Below are positions 55,486 to 61,838 of a stretch of DNA of 61,838 nt, piece after piece; positions within the stretch are counted from its first letter, which is position 1, and every line of letters starts with the position of its first letter. The notes beneath the pieces were generated by a model. The model saw only the letters and a list, made by a program, of their open reading frames with translations, was not told where the DNA came from and ran no database searches. A program made the position numbers and the translations under genes. This DNA is from Slackia equolifaciens (GTDB taxonomy: Bacteria; Actinomycetota; Coriobacteriia; Coriobacteriales; Eggerthellaceae). Where the stretch lies: the NCBI RefSeq assembly GCF_003725995.1, contig NZ_QIBX01000019.1:1-61838 (forward strand), written 5' to 3'.

Positions 55486-56145
55486 ATGGCATATTCATCC
55501 GTATCGGCGGTTGAGGTTTTGACCCGGGAAGATTCATTTGTGTATGCCGCCACCGATCCGCGTATCGCGCGCTCAAAAGCGGCGCTTCGCGAGGCTCTTA
55601 TCGCTCTTATGGAGGAGCGCGGGCTTGAGGGCTTTACGGTGGGCGACTTGTGCACGCGCGCCGGCCTTAATCGAGGCACGTTCTACAACCATTTCAAAGA
55701 CAAAGAAGACCTGCTCGCCTCTTTCGAGGACGAAGTGATGGAGGGGCTGGAGGCATTTCGCATCAAGATGCAGGAGCTCGAGATTCGCGATCTGCTGAAA
55801 TACCGCGCACGCAAGCGCCCCCTTCCCGTGCTGGTTGAGCTGTTCGACTACCTGCGCAAAGAGGGCGATTTCCTTCATGCGGTGCTCGGCCCCGGCGGCG
55901 ATGTGCGGTTCGGGCCGCGCCTGCGCGAAGTGGTGTGCGGCGGGCTCATCCGCTCGCTTCTGCATGAGCGCTACCGCGAGAGCGATGACGCATTCGTGGG
56001 GTACTACATCGCGTATTTCGCCGGCGCGTATCTGGGCGTGATCGACCAGTGGATTAAAACCGGCATGCGTGAAAGCTCCGAGGAGATGGCACTTGTGGCT
56101 ATGCGCCTGTTTTTCATTAAGCCAGGTGAGGCCATTAAAATGTGA
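55486..56145 (+). CDS. TetR/AcrR family regulator
   Basis: A 219-residue repressor. ATG 55486 follows AGAAGGGA. The HTH is near the N-terminus: SKAALREALIALMEERG and FTVGDLCTRAGLNRGTFYNH, with YNHFKDKEDLL. The C-terminal helical domain fits the TetR_C type seen in low-molecular-weight sensing members. Its promoter carries operators (see 55324-55397). It is followed 192 bases later by the dehydratase-activase gene and divergent from flavoprotein copy 3, either of which may be the target. Confidence 0.86.
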   Translation: MAYSSVSAVEVLTREDSFVYAATDPRIARSKAALREALIALMEERGLEGFTVGDLCTRAGLNRGTFYNHFKDKEDLLASFEDEVMEGLEAFRIKMQELEIRDLLKYRARKRPLPVLVELFDYLRKEGDFLHAVLGPGGDVRFGPRLREVVCGGLIRSLLHERYRESDDAFVGYYIAYFAGAYLGVIDQWIKTGMRESSEEMALVAMRLFFIKPGEAIKM

Positions 56146-56337
56146 GTTCGCGATGCGAGCGGCGGGCTTTGCGTCTTGTTTGCGTCAGGCTTTGCTCTTT
56201 GGCACGGCCCTGCCGTTCGCGAAAAGCGGCTTGATTCGTGAGCATTGGATTGTGACCATTCCGGCCGATTGAGGCCATTGCATATTGAGCAACGAAGGAT
56301 TCGCCCGATGGGCGAGCAGTGTAAGGAGAACGAAACG

Positions 56338-59300
56338 ATGAGCGAAGAGAAGACCCTCGAAGGCGCCGCGCAGGAGAGTGGGACGGCCGTCCAGGTCGCC
56401 ACGGGCGCTGCCGCCGATGAGCCTGCGGGTACCGAGCCGGTCGTGACCACGGTGGACGCCGACGTCGCGGCCAAGGCATCCGCCGCCGCGAGCGCCGCCT
56501 CTGAAGCGCCGCTCCACATCGGCGTGGACGTGGGCTCCACGACCGTCAAAGTGGCCGTGCTCGATGACGCCAACCAAATCATGTATTCATGCTACAAGCG
56601 CCATCACGCCGATATCCGCGCTACCATCGTGGAGGTGATCGAGGAGGCTGCCGAGAAATTCCCCGACACCCCCATGACCATCGCCATCACGGGTTCGGGC
56701 GGCCTGCTTCTGGCCCAGTGGCTGGGTATCGATTTCGTCCAGGAGGTCATCGCCTCCAAGACCGCCGTGGAAACGTTCATCCCGCAGACCGATGTGGTTA
56801 TTGAGCTGGGCGGCGAGGACGCAAAGATCATCTACTTCGACAACGGCATCGAACAGCGCATGAACGGCACCTGCGCCGGCGGAACGGGCGCCTTCATCGA
56901 TCAGATGGCGGCCCTGCTCGACACCGACGCGGGCGGTTTGAACGAGCTCGCCAAAAGCTATGAGACCATCTATCCTATCGCCAGCCGCTGCGGCGTGTTC
57001 GCCAAGACCGACGTGCAGCCGCTGCTCAACGAGGGCGCGCGCAAAGAGGATATCGCGGTGTCTATCTTCCAGGCCGTGGTCACGCAGACCATCTCGGGTC
57101 TGGCGTGCGGCCGCCCCATCCGCGGCAATGTGGCTCTTTTGGGAGGTCCTCTGGAGTATCTCTCCGAACTGGATAAACGCTTCTGCGAAACGCTGAATCT
57201 CGACGACGAGCACGCCATTCGCCCCGCCAACGCCCACCTGTTCGTGGCAAGCGGCGCTGCGCTGTGCGGCAAGACGTCTTCGCCCGAGCTTCTGTCCGAT
57301 GTGCTCGATCGCTTGCGCAACCTGGGCGACATCCAGGGCTCAGAGGTTGTGCGCCTGCCCCCGCTGTTCGAGAACGAGCAGGAGTTCGATGCATTCAAGG
57401 CGCGCCATGACAAGGAAAAGGTCAAGCGCGCTGACTTGATGGAATACACCGGCACCGCCTACCTTGGCATCGATGCCGGATCGACCACGTTCAAGGCGGC
57501 GCTCATCGGGGAAGACGGCTCGCTTCTGTGGAGCTACTACGCCAACAACAAGGGCGACGTTTTGGGCACCGCCAAAAAGGCGCTGGCCGAGATGTACGGC
57601 GCGCTTCCGGTGGATGCCGAAACGGGGGAGCCGTTCGTGACCATCGGCCACGCCACGGTGACCGGCTACGGCGAGGGCTTGCTGCTTGAGGCCCTGCGCG
57701 TGGACTCCGGCGAGATCGAGACGGTGGCGCACCTGCGCGGCGCCGAGGAGATGCTGCCGGGCGTGGAGTTCATCCTCGATATCGGCGGCCAGGATATGAA
57801 GTGCCTGCGCGTGCGCGACGGCGTGATCGACCACATCATGCTCAACGAGGCGTGCTCCTCGGGCTGCGGCAGCTTCATCGAGAGCTTCGCCGCGGGCCTG
57901 AATCTTGACGTGACCGAGTTCGCCAAGACGGCCAATGCCGCTAAGAACCCTGTTGACCTGGGAAGCCGCTGCACCGTGTTCATGAACAGCCGCGTGAAGC
58001 AGGCGCAAAAGGAAGGCGCCACCGTGGGTGATATCGCTGCGGGCCTGGCTATCTCCGTCATCAAGAATGCCCTGTTCAAGGTCATCAAAATCCGCGATCC
58101 CCATGAGGTGGGCACCAAGGTCATCGTGCAGGGCGGCACGTTCTTGAACGACGCCGTGCTGCGCGCGTTCGAGCAGCTGGCCGAGGTGGACGCCGTGCGC
58201 CCCGACATCGCCGGCAACATGGGCGCATACGGCGCCGCCTTGCTTGCCCGCGATCGCTACGAGCAAGCGGTTCGCGCGGCCGAGCGCGCTGAACGTTCCG
58301 CCGCTCTACGAGCAGCGGAACAGCTCGACGCTGCGGCTTCCGCCGGCACCCAATCTGCGGACGCTGACGAAAGCTTGCGTGACGAAGCACGCGGCGCTTC
58401 CGCCATCGACCGCATCTCGGGCACCGGAGAAACCCTCGCTGACTCTTCCAAGCTTACAGTTAAATCCACGCTCCTTTCTCTGAGCGAGATCGAGGGCCTT
58501 AACCCTACGCATCGCACCATCCGCTGCAAGGCGTGCTCCAACCACTGCCTGCTTACCATCAACGATTTTGGCAAAGATCCCGAAACCGGCAAGCACCGCC
58601 GCTTCATCACGGGCAACCGCTGCGAGAAGGGCGCGGCGAGCGCCGGCGTGGCAAGCCAGGGCGCGAACGTGCCCAATCTGTACGACTACAAGAGCCACCG
58701 CCTGTTCGACTACGTGCCGCTGACCGAGGAAGAGGCCACGCGCGGCACGGTGGGCATGCCCCGCGCGCTCAACATGTATGAGAACTATCCGTTCTGGTTC
58801 ACGTTCTTCACCAAGCTGGGCTATCGCGTGCTCATCTCCGACCCGTCCACCAAAAAGACCTACGAGGCGGGCATCGAGAGCATGCCGTCTGAGAGCGTGT
58901 GCTACCCGGCCAAGCTCTCCCACGGCCATGTGATGAACCTGCTGGACAAGCACCCCGACTTCATCTGGTTCCCCTGCAGCAAGTGGGAGCGCCAGGAGGA
59001 CGAGGGAGCCGGCAACCACTTCAACTGCCCCATTGTGGCGAGCTATGCCGAGGCGCTGCGCCTGAACATCGACGAGCTGCGCGATTCCGACACGAAGTTT
59101 TTGAACCCGTGGCTGCCCTATGACAAGAAGGACGCCCTCAAAAAGCGCCTGTACGTAGAGCTGGTGGAGAACTTCCGCGATGCCACGTGCCGCAAGGGGA
59201 CGGCGCCCACCCAGGCCGAGATCGACGAGGCCGTGGATGCCGCGTGGGCCGAGGACATGGCGTTCAAGGAAGACATTCGCGCCAAGGGCGAGGAAACGCT

Positions 59301-61371
59301 TCGCTGGATGGAGGAGACGGGCACGCATGGCATCGTGCTGGCCGGGCGCCCCTACCACAACGACCCCGAGATCAACCACGCCATCCCCGAGCTGCTCACC
59401 AGCTTCGGCCTTGCGGTGCTCACCGAGGATTCCATCGCGCACCTGGGCACGCTCGAGCGTCCCATTCGCCTGGTCGATCAGTGGATGTACCACACGCGCC
59501 TCTACGCGGCCGCCAAGGTTGCTACGCAGCGCAACGACCTGGATCTCATTCAGCTCAACAGTTTCGGCTGCGGCTTGGACGCATTGACCACCGACCAGGT
59601 GCAGGAGATTCTGGAGAGCGCCGGCAAGATTTACACCGTGCTCAAGATCGACGAGGTGTCCAACCTGGGCGCCGCGCGCATTCGCGTGCGCAGCCTGCTG
59701 GCCGCCCTCAAAGATCAGGCCGATCGCGAGGCCGAGGAGAAGCGCCCGCTTATGGGCTGCCCCACGGTGGCGTGCGGCCTGGAGTATCCCACCGAGGCCG
59801 CCGTGCCCGAGGACGAGATGCGCGAGCATGCGCGTCACGCCAAGGACCGCATGGACCGCAAGACCGGCGAGCATGAGGCCAAGGCCGCCCGTGCCGTGGC
59901 CGACAGCTTCAAGCAGCGCGAGGGCACGTCTACCGAGTTCGAGCGCGTGCAGTTCACCGAGAAGATGAAGGAAGAGGGCTACACCATCCTGTGCCCGCAG
60001 ATGGCGCCCATCCACTTCGACCTGCTGATTGACATCTTCCAGCGCAACGGCTACAACCTGGAGCTTCTGCCCAGCGTTGACCACGGCGCGGTGGATGCGG
60101 GCCTGAAGTACGTGAACAACGACATCTGCTACCCGTCCATCCTGGTGACGGGGCAGATCATGGAGGCCGTGACCAGCGGGCGCTATGACACCGACAAGCT
60201 GGCCGTCATCATCACGCAAACGGGCGGCGGCTGCCGCGCGACCAACTACATCTCGCTGATCCGCAAGGCGCTCAAGGCGGCAGGCCTGGGACATATTCCT
60301 GTGATCGCGCTTTCGTTCAAGGACCTGGGCGAGCGCAACCCCGGCTTCAAGGTGACCGCCCCCATGCTCTATCAGGCGATTTACGGCATCCTCTACGGCG
60401 ACTTGCTGATGATGGCGCTGTATCGCACGCGTCCCTACGAGGCGGAGCCCGGTGCCGCGCAGGCGCTGTTCGACCACTGGATGGCCGTGTGCAAGGCGCA
60501 GCTGAGGCGCGGTGTGAAGCGCAGCGAATGGAAGAAGACCGTGCGTCAGATCGTGGACGACTTCGACACGCTGCCGCTGGTAGGCGAGGGAACCAAGCCG
60601 CGCGTGGGCGTGGTGGGCGAGATCCTGGTGAAGTTCCATCCCACGGCGAACAACCAGATCGTTGACGTGATCGAGCGCGAGGGCTGCGAGGCCGTGGTGC
60701 CCGGGCTTACCGAGTTCTTCCTGTTCGGTATCGCCGGCTCCATCTTCCAGAAAGACCCGCTGGGCCGTTCCGCCAAGGGCGCTGCGGGCGCGCGCGTGGC
60801 GCTGGCTGCGCTCGACAAGATTCGCAAGCCGCTTAACGACGCTCTGCGCGATTCGGTGCGCTTCGAGCCGCCCGCGAACATCTACGAGCTTGCCGAATAT
60901 GCGAGCGAGATCCTAAGCCTGTGCAACTCCATGGGCGAGGGGTGGCTGCTCACGGCCGAGATGGTCGAGCTCATTCGTACGGGCGCGCCCAACGTGGTGT
61001 GCACGCAGCCGTTCGCGTGCCTTCCCAATCACGTGGTGGGCAAGGCGGTTATCAAGGAGCTGCGCCGTCGCTACCCCGAAAGCAACATCGTGGCCGTTGA
61101 CTACGACCCCGGTGCTTCCGAGGTGAACCAGCTCAACCGCATCAAGCTGATGATTTCGGTAGCCAAGGCCAATCTTGAGGCCAAGGAGGGCGAGGCGCGC
61201 GCCTTGCGCGATGTGTCTCGCGAGCTCGATGCCGCTGCGCATCGCGCCGATGACGGATGCGGGTGCGGGGGCTCTTGCACCGCCATAGAGGAGATGGTGG
61301 GAAACCTGGAAATTCAGGCCCGCACCATGTCTGAAGGCAAGGACGAGACCAAGAAGATCGTGGCGAAGTAA
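56338..61371 (+). CDS. Fused acyl-CoA dehydratase activase/2-hydroxyacyl-CoA dehydratase-like protein
   Basis: A 1677-residue cytoplasmic protein; ATG 56338 follows AAGGAG. After a ~55-residue Ala/Glu-rich tail come two activase (BadF/HgdC-like ASKHA) domains, at about 60-330 and 376-650. Each has the phosphate motif ([20 protein letters not shown]) and cluster cysteines (CAGGTGAF with [14 protein letters not shown] with SRCTVF). A Cys-rich segment [10 protein letters not shown]...RCEKG (about 728-765) precedes a dehydratase-like region (DUF2229/HgdB type, to about 1550). The tail has CGCGGSC. ATP-driven electron transfer to a [4Fe-4S] dehydratase is the known chemistry; substrates here are unknown. 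Such fusions are common in Coriobacteriia and clostridia. Confidence 0.88.
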   Translation: MSEEKTLEGAAQESGTAVQVATGAAADEPAGTEPVVTTVDADVAAKASAAASAASEAPLHIGVDVGSTTVKVAVLDDANQIMYSCYKRHHADIRATIVEVIEEAAEKFPDTPMTIAITGSGGLLLAQWLGIDFVQEVIASKTAVETFIPQTDVVIELGGEDAKIIYFDNGIEQRMNGTCAGGTGAFIDQMAALLDTDAGGLNELAKSYETIYPIASRCGVFAKTDVQPLLNEGARKEDIAVSIFQAVVTQTISGLACGRPIRGNVALLGGPLEYLSELDKRFCETLNLDDEHAIRPANAHLFVASGAALCGKTSSPELLSDVLDRLRNLGDIQGSEVVRLPPLFENEQEFDAFKARHDKEKVKRADLMEYTGTAYLGIDAGSTTFKAALIGEDGSLLWSYYANNKGDVLGTAKKALAEMYGALPVDAETGEPFVTIGHATVTGYGEGLLLEALRVDSGEIETVAHLRGAEEMLPGVEFILDIGGQDMKCLRVRDGVIDHIMLNEACSSGCGSFIESFAAGLNLDVTEFAKTANAAKNPVDLGSRCTVFMNSRVKQAQKEGATVGDIAAGLAISVIKNALFKVIKIRDPHEVGTKVIVQGGTFLNDAVLRAFEQLAEVDAVRPDIAGNMGAYGAALLARDRYEQAVRAAERAERSAALRAAEQLDAAASAGTQSADADESLRDEARGASAIDRISGTGETLADSSKLTVKSTLLSLSEIEGLNPTHRTIRCKACSNHCLLTINDFGKDPETGKHRRFITGNRCEKGAASAGVASQGANVPNLYDYKSHRLFDYVPLTEEEATRGTVGMPRALNMYENYPFWFTFFTKLGYRVLISDPSTKKTYEAGIESMPSESVCYPAKLSHGHVMNLLDKHPDFIWFPCSKWERQEDEGAGNHFNCPIVASYAEALRLNIDELRDSDTKFLNPWLPYDKKDALKKRLYVELVENFRDATCRKGTAPTQAEIDEAVDAAWAEDMAFKEDIRAKGEETLRWMEETGTHGIVLAGRPYHNDPEINHAIPELLTSFGLAVLTEDSIAHLGTLERPIRLVDQWMYHTRLYAAAKVATQRNDLDLIQLNSFGCGLDALTTDQVQEILESAGKIYTVLKIDEVSNLGAARIRVRSLLAALKDQADREAEEKRPLMGCPTVACGLEYPTEAAVPEDEMREHARHAKDRMDRKTGEHEAKAARAVADSFKQREGTSTEFERVQFTEKMKEEGYTILCPQMAPIHFDLLIDIFQRNGYNLELLPSVDHGAVDAGLKYVNNDICYPSILVTGQIMEAVTSGRYDTDKLAVIITQTGGGCRATNYISLIRKALKAAGLGHIPVIALSFKDLGERNPGFKVTAPMLYQAIYGILYGDLLMMALYRTRPYEAEPGAAQALFDHWMAVCKAQLRRGVKRSEWKKTVRQIVDDFDTLPLVGEGTKPRVGVVGEILVKFHPTANNQIVDVIEREGCEAVVPGLTEFFLFGIAGSIFQKDPLGRSAKGAAGARVALAALDKIRKPLNDALRDSVRFEPPANIYELAEYASEILSLCNSMGEGWLLTAEMVELIRTGAPNVVCTQPFACLPNHVVGKAVIKELRRRYPESNIVAVDYDPGASEVNQLNRIKLMISVAKANLEAKEGEARALRDVSRELDAAAHRADDGCGCGGSCTAIEEMVGNLEIQARTMSEGKDETKKIVAK

Positions 61372-61386
61372 CGCACACATGAAAAC

Positions 61387-61426
61387 GGGGCGCATGCGAG
61401 GCTGTTTGCGCCCCTGAGCATTTTTT
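61387..61426 (+). terminator. Terminator after the activase/dehydratase gene
   Basis: GGGGCGCA (61387-61394) pairs with TGCGCCCC (61407-61414); TTTTTT follows 7 bases later. Confidence 0.8.
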
Positions 61427-61511
61427 AAGACTGGCTTTCTCGTATACTGGGGCTCGTATTTCGCTTAAGGCTCAGGGCGCGTTTTGCGCCGAAGGGAAGG
61501 AGAGGCCGGCC

Positions 61512-61772
61512 ATGCTGAAAAGACTTGCCTCGCTGGCGTTTAGCGTGCTTCTTGCATGTGGCTTGGTGCCGGCTGCGGCTTTCGCCCAGCCCGACGCGGC
61601 AGCCATGCATGCGGAGGAGTCCATGGGTCTTGTCGAGGGCTCGTATGCGGAGCATGAGGCTCTGGCGTATGTGGTAGACGATGCGCAGGGCGGCATCATG
61701 CCGTTCTCTTTGGATCGCGTGCCGAAAGTTGGTGTCACGGGCCGCTTTGAAGGAGAAGCGGCCATTGCCTAG
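61512..61772 (+). CDS. Short secreted peptide, possibly truncated exported protein
   Basis: An 86-residue ORF; ATG 61512 follows GGAAGGAGAGG. It starts MLKRLASLAFSVLLACGLVP and is cleaved after AAAFA, so it is exported. The rest (LVEGSYAEHEALAYVVDD) resembles the start of the propeptide of Coriobacterial subtilisin-like proteases, but the frame stops after EGEAAIA. A second start, ATG 61822, with AGAAAGG upstream, begins another protein that runs out of the window (MDTLQ). I cannot tell whether this is a real short protein or a truncated one. Confidence 0.55.
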   Translation: MLKRLASLAFSVLLACGLVPAAAFAQPDAAAMHAEESMGLVEGSYAEHEALAYVVDDAQGGIMPFSLDRVPKVGVTGRFEGEAAIA

Positions 61773-61838
61773 AATCGATCGTTGCGAAGGTAACCGATTC
61801 GAGAGAAAGGCAACGGCCACCATGGACACTCTACAGGA

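Noticed and set aside
58306-60639. 777-codon minus-strand frame inside the activase/dehydratase gene
   Set aside because: Antisense shadow caused by codon bias of the real gene; no start signal or domain.

Overview
The window looks like a chromosomal segment of an anaerobic, fairly high-GC actinobacterium of the class Coriobacteriia, most likely family Eggerthellaceae. The reasons are three Tat-exported, lipobox-bearing FAD fumarate-reductase-like proteins, three membrane proteins ending in a LuxR helix-turn-helix, a divergent pair of DUF5692-type membrane proteins, an anaerobic class III ribonucleotide reductase and a fused 2-hydroxyacyl-CoA dehydratase-activase protein. These are hallmarks of that family as I know it. 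The genus is not resolved. No rRNA, tRNA or CRISPR array was seen.

1-11.6 kb is a surface-polysaccharide locus of lower and mosaic GC: a 5'-damaged Wzy-like polymerase, a GT2 glycosyltransferase, a Wzx-like flippase, a VioA-like sugar aminotransferase, then a tightly overlapping cassette (ATP-grasp, hydroxyacid dehydrogenase, RraA-like aldolase-fold protein, hexapeptide acyltransferase, second ATP-grasp), then rmlA and rmlB. RmlA and RmlB would make dTDP-4-keto-6-deoxyglucose, the aminotransferase could turn it into a 4-amino sugar, and the cassette could make and attach an unusual acyl or aminoacyl group (inference).

11.6-25.5 kb is an accessory island between two intact rmlB paralogues. 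It holds an orphan gene, a ugd 3' remnant, a third decayed rmlB 3' end, a large cell-surface protein, a DUF4325 (STAS-like) remnant, a membrane protein with a lysozyme/transglycosylase-like motif, and a divergent defence locus. The minus arm of that locus encodes a CD-NTase and an E2-like/SEC-C protein (type II-short CBASS-like). The plus arm encodes an AAA ATPase (RloA-like), RloB and an S-4TM-type effector, with a shared 142-bp regulatory region. This is the best candidate for an undescribed system.

25.6-31.1 kb returns to core functions: an AGCS amino-acid:cation symporter, nrdG, tandem NrdR boxes and nrdD with a C-terminal glutaredoxin-like domain. 31.5-39.6 kb holds a flavoprotein/LuxR divergent pair, divergent DUF5692-type genes around a TetR-type operator, a TetR gene and a deletion-scarred AGCS pseudogene.

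39.8-44.8 kb is a minus-strand run: circularly permuted ATP-grasp, alpha-E protein, transglutaminase-like protein and two M14/AspA-like proteins, one of which lacks visible zinc ligands. 45.1-56.1 kb has a second LuxR/flavoprotein pair, acetate kinase, an SOS-box-like promoter, a DUF4160/DUF2442-HTH pair, a universal stress protein, a third LuxR membrane protein convergent with a third flavoprotein, and a TetR gene with a palindromic operator. The window closes with the 1677-residue dehydratase-activase protein and a short secreted ORF.
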